Positions 1-12,423 are shown, counted from the stretch's first letter. The stretch is DNA of 64,000 nucleotides from Spiroplasma melliferum (GCA_005222125.1 CP029202.1:992001-1056000), one strand, 5' to 3'. Made by a program: numbers and translations. The notes: generated by a model from the sequence alone, not told the origin.

Positions 1-399
1 GAGATTGCTAATATGATTATTGTTCCTATGCAGTGTATTAAACCTAGTATATTTTTTCCTTATTTTAAAATGAAAATAGGTTTTTTTGATGACTTAGATG
101 ATTATTTAGTATGAAAAACAGAAACAGTTAAACGAACAGCAAACGGTAAAAGAGTTCGTAAAAAGTCTAATAAAGATATTGGTATTAATTTTGTTAAGAT
201 AACAATTCCTTTGTCTATTGCTATGCAATATGATAGTAAATATTTAAAATTTGTGCGTGATTTAAAAAATGATAAAGTACCAAGTTATATTAAACAAAAT
301 TGACCTAGTATTGTTAAAAAAGATATTACAATTAATGAATTACGAGAAATGGGTATGGAACATTTATTAAAGAATTTGGGGGAATTAGAAAATGATTAA
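1..399 (+). CDS. Plectrovirus Zot-like ATPase, C-terminal part (cut by window edge)
   Basis: Open from the first base, so the N-terminal half with the Walker A motif lies outside the window. The visible 132 residues align with the end of the full-length homologue at 21767-22780: shared features are a WKTE(S/T)VKRTA stretch, an IPL(E/S)IA motif and an F(V)R(E/D)LKND(D/K)VP motif. Two TGA codons read as Trp. The full protein is the inner-membrane ATPase thought to drive filamentous particle assembly, like gpI of Ff phages. Its last codons overlap the next start, as in the second copy. The sequence differs clearly from the second copy, so this is a different virus lineage rather than a recent duplicate. 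Confidence 0.85.
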
Positions 400-685
400 T
401 TTACTTGCTAATGATGTATGAAATGGTGCCATTAATGTTGTAGTCGATATTTTTATGAAAATTATGGATTGAATGTGAGCATTAAAATTGCCTGGTACAA
501 ATATTCCTTTATTTGTAATTTGAGTAATTGGTGGTGTTATAAATGTTATTTTGTTATTAGTTAATAGTTCTCGTGGTTTAAGTTCAGTTTCTCGTTCATC
601 TTTACAAGCAAGTAAGCAAATATCTAAGGGGGTTAAAAATATAAGTAATGATTCTAAAAGTGATAATAAGGAGAGTAATAAATAA
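392..685 (+). CDS. Small plectrovirus membrane protein
   Basis: 97 aa, starting inside the end of the ATPase gene, preceded by a GGGGGAATTAG ribosome site. An N-terminal hydrophobic segment rich in Trp and Ile (several TGA codons) is followed by one clear membrane helix (about residues 35-55) and a basic, Ser/Lys-rich cytoplasmic tail. Position and architecture match the 133-aa gene at 22773-23174, though sequence identity is low. Its stop overlaps the next start (TAATG), so it is translationally coupled to the following gene. The exact function is not recognisable; by position it is a virion or assembly membrane protein. Confidence 0.75.
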
Positions 686-921
686 TGATTAAGTTAATAT
701 TTTTCTTTGTTATTGGTTTAACTGTTGGTTTTGGTTTTATTGCTAATATTGTTATGGCAACAGATTTAGGTTTTTCAACTGTTAAACATTATTTAGAATC
801 TGCTAACGATTTTTATAAATTGGTAGCACATTTATTTATTATTGCGACACATCCTATTTTTCAGTTATATATTGCGTTTGGAATTATCATTATGGGAATT
901 AGACTTATTTTTATTGCATAG
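685..921 (+). CDS. Small plectrovirus protein with two membrane helices
   Basis: 78 aa. Hydrophobic segments at about residues 3-24 and 48-76, with a short loop between. It corresponds in place, length and pattern to the 77-aa gene at 23174-23407. The start overlaps the previous stop. Small double-spanning proteins of this kind are usual in the structural block of Spiroplasma filamentous viruses; which virion protein it is cannot be told from sequence alone. Confidence 0.75.
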   Translation: MIKLIFFFVIGLTVGFGFIANIVMATDLGFSTVKHYLESANDFYKLVAHLFIIATHPIFQLYIAFGIIIMGIRLIFIA

Positions 922-933
922 GAGGTTAAAACA

Positions 934-2337
934 ATGCGAAAACGATTATTAGATGTATTTATTGTTTTTTATTTAATATTTGGTTGAATATTTCTTTTTT
1001 GTGGTACTGTAACAACTAATAATTTTAGCAATACCTATAAATTGTATTTAAAAAATAATGATACTTTTAAAGAATTAACTTATGACAAAGCAAATGAATA
1101 TGATTTTCAGTCTACTTTAATGCTACGACAAGACTATTTTATGCAAGGTTTAGATCCTAGTAATTATGCATTTAGTTTTGGTATTAAATTGGGTGGTTGA
1201 GATGGTTTAAGTGCTGATAAAAATGATAATAATTATTGATTTAAACTTTTTACAACAAATTATAGGAGTTATGAAATTACTTGAAATTCACAAGATATTT
1301 CAAAGGGATGACAAGGAAAATTAATTTTAGATAATGATAGTACTGGTAGATTTTTAAAAATTATTGTTTATAAAAATAAAATAAAATATGATTTTATTTT
1401 TAATATAGATATATTTGAATATTTATTTTTTCCTATTGTTTCCAATCAAAGTTATAGACATTTTGATTTGAATTATTTAATTTTTAATTCTAATTATAAA
1501 AATTTAATTAATATGGATATTATTAAAAATTCTAATTCTCAATATTTTATTAATGATGTTAAGCAAGATACTTTTTCTTTGGAAAGTTTTTTTCAAATTT
1601 TAGATTATTTTTATTCTAATATTTTAAGAGTTATATTTGATATTTCTAATTTTAAAGAATTTATTTATTTTAATTCTTCTAACGAGAATACTGGTTTTGC
1701 TTTTTTTGTAAAAAATGGTTTTTTATTATATCCAAAATCAATGCTTTTTAATATTTTAAGATTCCCTGATTTATCAGCAACTTATTTAAACCCAATAGTT
1801 AATTTATATAATGCTTATAATATAAATGTTAATCAAAATTATTATTCTTTTTTTTCAAATTGACAATATCAAACTGATATTTTGCCTTCTAATAATGATA
1901 AGTATACTCAATCAATAAAATTATTAGATATGACAGATAAATCAAAATATCAAGGTTTTAATTTGATTACTTTTAATGCTATTAATATTGGTAAAGATAG
2001 TTCTATTTCAGTTAATGGTTTTAATTTTAGCCTTTATAATGCTACTGATTGAAATAATGAAATTAATAATGGTAATATTTGACGAATACCATATAAAAGT
2101 TGTAGTTGATATAATTTAGCGTGTCATATACAAAATGCGGCGATTTGATTGGTAAATAATTTGCCTGGTATGAAAGATGTATATAATTTTATTAATGGGA
2201 TAGTACATGTATTTAGCAATGTGTCTGAGTTGTTTAATAATATTGGTAATTTATTTGCCTTTGATATTACATTTAAGATTATGTTAAGTTCTATTTTAGT
2301 GTTAGCGATGGTTAATGGACTTTTACGCTATTTTTAG
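934..2337 (+). CDS. Plectrovirus ORF1-type adsorption / minor coat protein (short form)
   Basis: 467 aa with an AGGAGG ribosome site 8 nt upstream. An N-terminal signal or anchor segment (residues 8-28) precedes a long Asn/Tyr-rich external region. The C-terminus carries a motif SCSWYNLACHI-NAAIW-VNN-PG shared with the 734-aa protein at 23692-25896, then a final membrane helix. This is the layout expected of a pIII-like end protein: exported receptor-binding part and C-terminal membrane anchor. The receptor-binding part does not resemble that of the second copy and is about 270 residues shorter, suggesting a different receptor specificity. Ten or so TGA codons must be read as Trp to keep the frame open. 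Confidence 0.8.
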
Positions 2338-2364
2338 TAGTAAAAATAATGTTGTTAAGAAAAA

Positions 2365-2450
2365 AAGTAAGGTGGTGCGATGGTTTATCACGCACCACCT
2401 TACTTAAAGGGGTAAAAGTCGCGGAGCGACTTAGGGGCAACGCCCCTTTA
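2365..2450. repeat. GC-rich stem-loop cluster at the provirus end
   Basis: Three inverted repeats in a row within an otherwise very AT-rich stretch. Arms 2365-2379 and 2391-2405 give a perfect 15-bp stem with an 11-nt loop. Arms 2416-2422 and 2426-2432 form AAGTCGC-GGA-GCGACTT. Arms 2433-2438 and 2442-2447 form AGGGGC-AAC-GCCCCT. The outer TAAAGGGG (2405-2412) can alternatively pair with CCCCTTTA (2443-2450), enclosing the middle hairpin. It lies directly downstream of the adsorption gene, so it may end transcription; in ssDNA phages such clusters also serve as packaging or strand-replication signals. There is no strong T-tract after the third stem. Confidence 0.7.
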
Positions 2451-2715
2451 CTTGATTCATATTTTATCAACAATTTTATACAACTTAGAAAATTATGATT
2501 TATGAAAAAAAAAATCAACTTTAATTATTGAGGAAATTAATTCCTGTTTTACCAAATATTACCAAAAATTAATTTCTTTCCAGTAGTTTGCTAAAAATAT
2601 TTAGCAAATTTTTAGTTAAACTTTTTATTAAATTACTACAGAAAGGAGAAATTTATCATTAATTACAAAAATAATAGAAACTTGTTAAAGAAAAACAATA
2701 GAAAGGAGGTTCATT
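2451..2715. other. AT-rich junction between provirus and glycerol operon
   Basis: No gene. It holds an inverted repeat TTTGCTAAA / TTTAGCAAA near 2588-2610 and two purine-rich GAAAGGAG-type sites, the second (about 2701-2709) serving glpF. This stretch must hold the glp promoter, but no clear -35/-10 pair stands out. Confidence 0.4.
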
Positions 2716-3465
2716 ATGACAAATACCCAATTATTTTTTCAACACTTTGGTCTAGAATTATTTGGTACAATGATATTAATAATTTTAGGTAATGGTGTTG
2801 TTGCCAATATTTTGTTAAAAAAGACTAAAGGAAATGGCCAAGGGTTTTTTGCAATTACGGCTGGTTGAGGATTTGCTGTTTTAATTGGAGCAATGATTAG
2901 TAGTGCTTTGCATGGCGTTGCTCATTTAAACCCAGCTGTTACTATCGCCATGGTTGTTCAACGAACTTTTTTTGTTGACAATGGTTGATTTTTATTGCCT
3001 GCCTTATTACTAGGGCAAATTGTTGGAGCAGTTATTGGTCAAATTATTGTTGATGTATTTTATTGAAAACACATTAAAGATACAGTAACTGATAATCCTG
3101 ACTTTATTCTTGCAATGCATGCGACAGGGCCAACTCATCGTAACCCATTTTTTAACTTTTTTGCAGAATTTATTGGAACTTTTGTCTTAATTGCCGCAAT
3201 ATTAGCAATTGGAAAATATAGTAGTGGCAACTTAGGACCATTTGCACCATTTTTTGTTGGTCTAACAGTCTTTGGAATTGGTTTATCATTAGGGGGAACA
3301 ACCGGCTATGCAATTAATCCAGTGCGTGATTTAATTCCAAGAATTGTTCATTTTGTATTACCGCTTAAAAACAAAGGGACATCAGATTGAAGTTATAGTT
3401 GAATTCCAGTTATCGCTCCAATCACAGCAGGAGTTGTAACTAGCGGAATCTTTTTATTATTTTAG
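2716..3465 (+). CDS. glpF: Glycerol uptake facilitator (aquaglyceroporin)
   Basis: 249 aa, six hydrophobic segments, MIP family. The first half-helix motif is N72-P73-A74 (HLNPAVT). The second reads N201-P202-V203-R204-D205, so the usual second NPA is NPV here, while the Arg-Asp typical of glycerol channels is kept. AAAGGAGG ribosome site 6 nt before ATG. It lets glycerol diffuse into the cell, where GlpK phosphorylates it. First gene of a three-gene operon glpF-glpO-glpK. TGA codons encode Trp at several positions. Confidence 0.93.
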
Positions 3466-3495
3466 TATTATTCAATGGAAAGGATACCTCTTATT

Positions 3496-4677
3496 ATGGG
3501 AAATAAACCAACTTATGATGTTTGTATCATTGGTGGTGGTGTCATTGGAGCTGCGATTAGTCGCGAATTAAGTCGTTATCAATTAAAAACCATTACCATT
3601 GAAAAAAATAAAAAGGTAGCAATGGAAACATCAGCTGGAAATTCTGGAGTTATTCACGGTGGATTTGATCCAACTCCGGGAAAATTAACAGCAAAATTAA
3701 ATATTGAAGGACACAAACTTTATCAAACTATTTTTAAGGAATTAAATATTCCCCACCAACAAGTTAATTCATTAGTAATTGCTTTTACTGCGGAGGAACA
3801 AGAACACTTACAAATGCTATATGAACGAGGAATAACGAATCATGTTAATCCAAAAGATTTACGCTTAATCGACCAAGCAGAAGTTAAAACATTAGAACCA
3901 AATATTAGTAATCAGGTTCTTAGTGCTTTACTATGTACTTCATCTTGGGTTGTTGATCCAGTTATTTTAACAAAAAGTTTTTTTTCAAATAGTATTAAAA
4001 ATCATCAAGAATTAGTGTTGGACCATCTTGTTACAAATATTAAATATCATCCAGAACAAAGTCACTTTGAAATTACAAGTTTACATCATAATCAAACAAT
4101 AACTTATTTTGCAAAATACTTAATTAATGCTGCTGGTCACTATTGTGATATTTTAGCAGCCCAAGCAGGTTATCCTGATTATGAATTAGTAACAAAGCGA
4201 GGAGAATACCGTGTTTTGGAAAAAAGTGAAGGAAATTTAGTTAATAATATTATCTTTATGGTTCCAACTATTCACGGAAAAGGTGTCATTGTCGCACCAA
4301 TGTTAGATGGCCATCTGCTAGTCGGACCAACAGCAGAAGATAATGTTCCAAAAGCAGAAACACGCTTAGTAACAACAGCAATGTATGAAAAAATTGGACA
4401 AATTGGAGTTAAAATTATTCCTAACCTTAAAATGGAAAAAACTTGTCAAACCTTTGCTGGATCGCGTCCAATTGAACCACTTTCAAAAGATTTTTATTTA
4501 AAACCAGCACATGATAATCCAAAATTTATTAATGTTGCTGGAACAAAATCACCTGGTTTAAGCAGTGCTCCAGCCATTGCTAAATATATTTGTCATTTAC
4601 TATCTGATGCTGGTTGTCAATTAGTAAAAAACCCGGATTTTGATCCAATTCAATTAGAAATTATTCCAACAATTTAA
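3496..4677 (+). CDS. glpO: Glycerol-3-phosphate oxidase, H2O2-forming
   Basis: 393 aa FAD protein of the DAO family: a Rossmann GGGVIG at residues 13-18, an ETSAGNSGVIHGG FAD-binding stretch near 45-57, and a C-terminal GTKSPGLSSAP. It oxidises glycerol-3-phosphate with oxygen to dihydroxyacetone phosphate and hydrogen peroxide, as in other mollicutes where this is a virulence trait. The length is that of mollicute GlpO (about 380-400), not of the longer respiratory GlpD. An upstream in-frame ATG at 3475 exists, but the GGAAAGGA ribosome site at 3477-3484 fits the start at 3496. It contains no TGA codon, unlike its neighbours. Confidence 0.9.
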   Translation: MGNKPTYDVCIIGGGVIGAAISRELSRYQLKTITIEKNKKVAMETSAGNSGVIHGGFDPTPGKLTAKLNIEGHKLYQTIFKELNIPHQQVNSLVIAFTAEEQEHLQMLYERGITNHVNPKDLRLIDQAEVKTLEPNISNQVLSALLCTSSWVVDPVILTKSFFSNSIKNHQELVLDHLVTNIKYHPEQSHFEITSLHHNQTITYFAKYLINAAGHYCDILAAQAGYPDYELVTKRGEYRVLEKSEGNLVNNIIFMVPTIHGKGVIVAPMLDGHLLVGPTAEDNVPKAETRLVTTAMYEKIGQIGVKIIPNLKMEKTCQTFAGSRPIEPLSKDFYLKPAHDNPKFINVAGTKSPGLSSAPAIAKYICHLLSDAGCQLVKNPDFDPIQLEIIPTI

Positions 4678-4694
4678 AAAAGGAGCAAACTATA

Positions 4695-6206
<1,512 letters not shown>

Positions 6207-6290
6207 ATTAATACATTTATTTATTGTAAGTAAGTTAAAATATTTTTAATCTTAAATTAAACACATATGATATAAAATTTTATAGAACAT
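6207..6290. other. Short intergenic stretch after glpK
   Basis: Lies between two convergent units, glpK and the small minus-strand genes. It is AT-rich and shows no convincing terminator hairpin or coding potential. Confidence 0.4.
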
Positions 6291-6467
6291 TTACAAGTCT
6301 AAGGTAAATAATTCTTTAAAAATAGGGTTGTTTTTAACTTCATTTATGAATACAACAACTTTATCATAATTAATTTCCAAATTTTTCTTTTCATTATTTA
6401 AATTAATATCCATAATTTTAATTTTACTATTAATTTGTTTTTTTAAATTATTATTCTCCAGTTTCAT
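6291..6467 (-). CDS. Small hypothetical protein (58 aa)
   Basis: Unrecognised. Lys/Asn-rich and probably helical at its N-terminus (KLENNNLKKQINSKIKI). An AAAAGGGGTAA site precedes the ATG, and the start overlaps the end of the upstream gene by 17 nt in another frame, suggesting co-translation. Could be a remnant. Confidence 0.45.
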   Translation of the reverse strand: MKLENNNLKKQINSKIKIMDINLNNEKKNLEINYDKVVVFINEVKNNPIFKELFTLDL

Positions 6468-6741
6468 TTTTATTACCCCTTTTCAATAAAAATTGTGTTT
6501 GTGATAATCGTGTTAAAACATCAGTAGCCATACCAATTAAATCTATGTTTTTTATATTTTCATATCACTTATAATAAACTAAACTATGTATAACTGACTC
6601 AATTTTTTTAGGTAATATTTTTGGCCAAGTCTTTCTATTAAGTTCATATCCATACCTATTTTTAAATAGTGAGTAAATAATCGTAAATTCTTTTTTGAAA
6701 AAAAACAAAAATAATGTCTTCTCAAATTTTAGTTTATTCAT
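6451..6741 (-). CDS. Small hypothetical protein (96 aa)
   Basis: Unrecognised soluble protein with one TGA (Trp) codon and a GAAAGGA site 7 nt before ATG. Basic (many Lys/Arg). The middle part, LIGMATDVLTRLSQTQFLL, looks helical. With the following 58-aa gene it forms a tight two-gene unit between glpK and the lipoprotein. No domain, toxin or regulator signature is evident. Confidence 0.55.
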
Positions 6742-6806
6742 AGACCATTCCTTTCATTTTTTTGTAAAGCGATTATATCATCTTTTTCCTAACCAAAAGA
6801 TTAATT

Positions 6807-6820
6807 ATTTACAATTTACA
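6807..6820 (+). repeat. Partial copy of the dispersed element-end repeat
   Basis: ATTTACAATTTACA followed by TATTTAATTAAAT, identical to the end of the full repeat at 59313-59336 and the bases after it. It marks the downstream border of the 525-aa lipoprotein gene, just as the full copy marks the border of its paralogue. Confidence 0.55.
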
Positions 6821-6846
6821 TATTTAATTAAATTTTTCCTAAAAAC

Positions 6847-8424
6847 TTAAATAAGTTTAAATTCTATTTTTTTTAATAAAAATCATTTGCCATCACTGTC
6901 ATAACCACTGTTTTTCTCATTATCCTTGGGGAAAAATCAGAAACTATACCCTAAACCATAATAACCAAATTTCAAAACATTGTTATATATGCTGTCATAA
7001 TATTTTATTTCCATCATTAAAGATTTTTGATTTTTAATTCAATTAATGCTGTACTTCGAACTATTGGATGATATATAATTGTATCAAGGTGTTGGATTTT
7101 GTAATGACCTTTGATAACGATTAAAAATATAATTTTCGAACATTGGACCATAATGGAAATATTTGCTTGATTTACTATAATAATTTGACAGTATTGAATT
7201 AAATATATCTTGGTCTATCTTAAAAACAAGTTTACTATTATATTTTTCTAATTGATAATAATGTCAAAAATCCATTGTTACTTTCACAAATTCTTCCAAT
7301 TGTTGATCAAATTGCGTTTTTAATATCGTGAAATAACTTTTTTCTTTCAAGTTTATGTAAGAGAAATTATTTTTAAATAGTAAATTTTCAATCATAAAAT
7401 TTTTTGGAATAAACCATCCTATTTCGTTTAAAACATAATAACCATCTTCAATTTGAATATTTTCAAAATCAATCATTTTCTCTTTATAAAATGAAAGAAA
7501 ATTTTGTCACGTTAATTGCTGTGGGTCATAACCCTCACCGGCCCACGTTAAAACAGAATTATGCTTATAAAAATATGAATATTTGTGCAAGGCAGAAGCA
7601 TTATCTCTTATCCTTGGTAAAGTGAAACTAATATGATGCTGAAACAAAATATTCCTGTCCTTTAATTCTTTGCTAATTATTGATCAAACAATATCCTTGT
7701 TTATACTAGATTGCTCAGATATAATTCGATAGTTTTTGACTTTAAAAATAGTATCAAGAAAATTAACAAAATAATTTTCAACTTTATCCTGAATATTATT
7801 TAGAACTTCAGAATCATTTGTTGTAGTTATTGAAACTTGAATGTTATCCTGCGATGATATTCCTTTAAAACGCACTTCATAAGGAATATTAACCTGGACT
7901 GTAATTCCTAATACTGCTTGGGGAGTATCTGCTAATAGTTTTGCTATCTTATCAAAATTGATATTATATAAATCAAATGAAATGTCATTTTCTCCTAAGA
8001 ATAATGGCATTGTATCAACGTAATAATTTGAATATCGATCTCGTAAATGTTGATTCAAATTATTAAACTCTGCTTTAAAACCAACAAGCAACTGATTTAA
8101 AAAACCATATTCACTAATTGCTGTGCTCGTTAAAGTTAAGAAGCCATCATTTTTTGCTTTTACCTCTGCGACTAGTTCTTCAAATGATGATATTTGCTCT
8201 GGATAATCCTTAATAATATCAATCATTGCCTTTGTTTGCCATCATGGTAATAAAGTTTCCTTTGTTTCCTTTTTTATTTGATTTAAAATTTCAAGATCTT
8301 GATTGCGATCTAACTCATCGTTATCATCAAGCTCATGTTTTGCTCGCGCTGTACAACTAACAACACCTAAACTACTACCGAAACCTAAAACAAAAACACT
8401 AAAAAGTGTTAATAACCGTTTCAT
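6847..8424 (-). CDS. Surface lipoprotein, family A copy 1
   Basis: 525 aa after reading several TGA codons as Trp. The signal peptide is a short basic start, a hydrophobic core, then a GVVSC lipobox with Cys near residue 24, so the protein should be lipid-anchored on the outer face of the membrane. The mature part begins with an acidic Asp/Glu linker and has no recognisable domain. The N-terminal ~245 residues are about 90 % identical to the protein at 59363-60895; the C-terminal half diverges more. The upstream region (AAAGGAAGGTGACAATTAG before ATG, and a TATAAT box) is also almost identical, so the pair is a gene duplication with its regulatory region. Confidence 0.8.
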
Positions 8425-8476
8425 CTAATTGTCACCTTCCTTTTGTGTGATACTCATAATTATACTTAAAAAAAAA

Positions 8477-8493
8477 GTACCCTAGTACCTTTG
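8477..8493 (-). terminator. Probable terminator of the metalloprotease gene
   Basis: On the minus strand AAAGGTAC-TAGG-GTACTTTT followed by a run of T. It sits between the protease stop (8573) and the lipoprotein start (8424). A TATAAT box directly follows, probably the lipoprotein promoter's -10. Confidence 0.45.
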
Positions 8494-8503
8494 AGCAAAT
8501 CAA

Positions 8504-8528
8504 GTTGCACTTGCATTTACAATTTACA
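8504..8528 (+). repeat. Dispersed element-end repeat, copy
   Basis: GTTGCACTTGCATTTACAAT plus TTACA, the core of the repeat that forms the right end of the provirus at 28644. It lies between the metalloprotease gene and the lipoprotein gene, upstream of the latter. The preceding bases (AATCAA) differ from the fuller copies. Confidence 0.75.
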
Positions 8529-8572
8529 AATAAAAAGAATTATATAGTCTATAATTCCTAATTAATTTTTAA

Positions 8573-9637
8573 CTAATTTATTTGATATTTATTTATTATT
8601 TCATTTGTAAAAAATCTATTTAATATTTTTCAATTATCTGTTTGTTTTTCTTCTTGTGTCGCTAAAATTCAATAAGCAAAAGCTTCGGCAAAAAATTCAC
8701 AATTATCATTTCCTTTATCACGATAATAAGGAGTTTTAAATAAAACATCAAATGTATTATTTATTAATTCACTCAATAAATTTGGTTCTTCTATTTCACC
8801 ATTAAATTGGGCATATTGCGATTTTAGAAAAGAATAAGCAAGTTCTTTTTTATTTTCTCAAGATTCATCTTTTTTGTTCTTTTCTTTTGCTAAATATGTA
8901 ATTAAATAATCACTTGGTCAAATATCATAATACATTTTATCTTCATTTAAAAATAAAGTGCTTCAACTAATACCATTTTTAATTAAATTTCGTTGTTCAT
9001 TTTTAAACGAAATATAAAATTCAAGTGCATGTCCAAATTCATGGACAATCATATGTATATTATCATTACTTGAAAACATATTCATTGGTTTTATTTGTTC
9101 TATAATTTTATCATCAAGATAAATTACATCTTTTAAAAAACACATTGAATTATAATATAAAATATCATTTCCTGTCCAAACAAAATGTTTATAATTAGAT
9201 CCAGAAGCACCATTAAAATCAAGTGTTCTAATTATACTTTTAATTAAATTAAATATACTTTGTGAAAATAAATTTTCATAAATAAAATAATTATCTGTTT
9301 CACCATCAACAACATTTATTCGATCAAATAAACTATTTAAAGTATTTAAGTGATAAATATTAACAAATTTATTAATAAAATTAACAAATTTAGCTTCAAA
9401 CTTTTCTTTTTTATCCTTATCTAAATTTAATACTGCTGCTTTAAATTCCGAAATCTTTACTTGATTTTTTTCAAAAATTTCAAAAATTTCTTCTATATTT
9501 TTAAAACCATTGTTCTGTAAAATATTTTTATCATTATTAATAAGTTCTTGTTTATGATATATACTAGCGGCACTAACAGTTGGTATTGCACTACCTGCAA
9601 TTGTTACTATTCCAATTAAACTTAAAATTTTTTTCAT
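8573..9637 (-). CDS. Secreted zinc metalloprotease with anthrax lethal factor-like (ATLF/M34) active site
   Basis: 354 aa. Residues 1-24 form a signal peptide ending TVSA|AS, without a lipobox Cys, so it should be secreted. A zincin HExxH is present at residues 199-203 within IVHEFGHALEF. About 115 residues on, E314 begins the motif EFFAEAF followed by AYW. In anthrax lethal factor the zinc site is HEFGH plus the first Glu of an identical EFFAEAF motif; two Tyr at about 304-305 could correspond to its catalytic-site Tyr. The HExxH-to-Glu distance is longer here (115 versus 49). ATG at 9637 is chosen over 9655 because GAAAGGAAATT precedes it. Reading on past TGA at 8960-8962 is required for the third ligand. 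Substrate unknown; likely an exported effector or surface-modifying protease. Confidence 0.75.
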
Positions 9638-9714
9638 TTTATAATTTCCTTTCATTCATTTTCATAGTTAATTCTAAAAATAATTGTAGCAAATTTTTAT
9701 TTTATGTTATTATT

Positions 9715-9753
9715 AAATTAATAGATTTGTTGCACTTGCATTTACAGTTTACA
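9715..9753 (+). repeat. Dispersed element-end repeat, long copy
   Basis: AATAGATTTGTTGCACTTGC then ATTTACAGTTTACA. The preceding TTATTTTATGTTATTA is also shared with the copy at 28604, so the repeat unit is longer than the core. It lies about 80 bp upstream of the metalloprotease start. The reverse strand carries TTGTAA-like and TATTAA-like boxes that might give an outward promoter; this is only suggestive. Confidence 0.75.
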
Positions 9754-9781
9754 TTTATAATAAAAAAATAACCTTGTAAGG

Positions 9782-11158
<1,377 letters not shown>

Positions 11159-11341
11159 AATTTTGTACTCTCCTTCTAAGTATATAATGTTATTATATTA
11201 TTTGTTCAAAAAATAGTAAACAAAATCGGTTGAAAATCCATGAAAAAATACTACTTTTATTGTTTTTCTTTTGGAAAAACTAAAATATTTGCTATGATAT
11301 TACTAAATACATTATCAAATTTGAACAAGAAAGGAAAACAT
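11159..11341. promoter_or_regulatory. Divergent eno / trpS promoter region
   Basis: Minus strand: TTGAAC-17 nt-TATATA for eno. Plus strand: TTGGAA, 16-nt spacer, TATGAT (11293-11298), with a GAAAGGA ribosome site before the trpS ATG. No T-box leader or attenuator is seen for trpS. Confidence 0.55.
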
Positions 11342-12364
11342 ATGGAACAAAAAAAACCAACAATTGTTTCAGGCATTACTGCCACAGGGCAATTAACATT
11401 AGGGAATTATATTGGAGCGATAAAAAATTTTATTGAATTACAAGAAGATAATAATTTAATTATTTTTGTGGCAAACTTACATGCAATTACAATTCCAATT
11501 AGTAAAGAAGAATTACGAAATAACATTAAAAATATGATTGCATTATATTATGCATGTGGTTTAGACCCACAAAAAGCAATTATTTTTGTTCAATCAGATG
11601 TCTTAGAAGTTACCTTATTGGCACATATTTTATTGTGTAACACAACTGTCGGGGAATTATCACGAATGACACAATTTAAAGACAAATCAAGCAAAATGAA
11701 AGCAGAAAATGGAACCGAATTTATTCCAACTGGATTATTAACTTATCCGACTTTAATGGCCGCAGATATTTTATTATATGATGCTGATTTAGTTCCAGTT
11801 GGAAAGGACCAAAAACAACACATTGAATTAACACGAAATATTGCCGAACGAATGAATAATCGTTATCAACAAAATTTATTTAAAATTCCAACCGACTTCA
11901 TTCCACCAATTGGTGGCAAAATTATGGATTTACAAAATCCAACCAAAAAAATGAGTAAGTCTTCAAACGACCCCAAGTCCTTTATCAGTTTATTAGATTC
12001 ACCTGAATTAATTCGAAAAAAAATCCGTAGTGCAGTAACTGATTCAGAAGGAAAAATTGCTTATAATCCTGACCAAAAACCAGGGGTGAGTAATCTTTTA
12101 ACAATCTATGCTGTTTTAAAAAAAATAACAATTGAAGCAGCTGTTAAGGAATTTGTTCAACAAGATTATGGGCAATTAAAAGAACAAGTTGCCAATGCAA
12201 TTATTGAAACTTTAGAACCAATTCAAAAAAAATACCACAAATTAATGCAGGACCAAACAATTGATGAATTAATTAATTTGGGAGCAACAAAAGCACGAGT
12301 AATTGCTAATAAAAAAATAACAAAAGTTAAAAATGTTGTTGGATTAAATTATCAAAAGAAGTAG
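11342..12364 (+). CDS. trpS: Tryptophanyl-tRNA synthetase
   Basis: 340 aa class Ic synthetase. The HIGH-equivalent is in GQLTLGNYIGAI (residues 14-25) and the KMSKS loop is intact (KKMSKSSND, about 200). It charges tRNA-Trp, which in this organism must serve UGA as well as UGG. The ATG at 11342 follows GAAAGGAAAACAT; an in-frame start at 11240 would add a 34-residue tail unlike the family. No TGA codon is present in this gene. Confidence 0.95.
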   Translation: MEQKKPTIVSGITATGQLTLGNYIGAIKNFIELQEDNNLIIFVANLHAITIPISKEELRNNIKNMIALYYACGLDPQKAIIFVQSDVLEVTLLAHILLCNTTVGELSRMTQFKDKSSKMKAENGTEFIPTGLLTYPTLMAADILLYDADLVPVGKDQKQHIELTRNIAERMNNRYQQNLFKIPTDFIPPIGGKIMDLQNPTKKMSKSSNDPKSFISLLDSPELIRKKIRSAVTDSEGKIAYNPDQKPGVSNLLTIYAVLKKITIEAAVKEFVQQDYGQLKEQVANAIIETLEPIQKKYHKLMQDQTIDELINLGATKARVIANKKITKVKNVVGLNYQKK

Positions 12365-12373
12365 CATTTAAAT

Positions 12374-12415
12374 AAAAATAGACACATAAAGTATAAAACT
12401 TATGTGTCTATTTTT
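12374..12415. terminator. Bidirectional terminator, trpS / lipoprotein
   Basis: Perfect 16-bp stem (AAAAATAGACACATAA, 10-nt loop, and its complement) with T-runs on both strands. It serves convergent genes. Confidence 0.9.
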
Positions 12416-12423
12416 TGTCATAT

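Noticed and set aside
11342-12364. T-box riboswitch upstream of trpS
   Set aside because: The leader is too short and lacks the T-box sequence and specifier stem.
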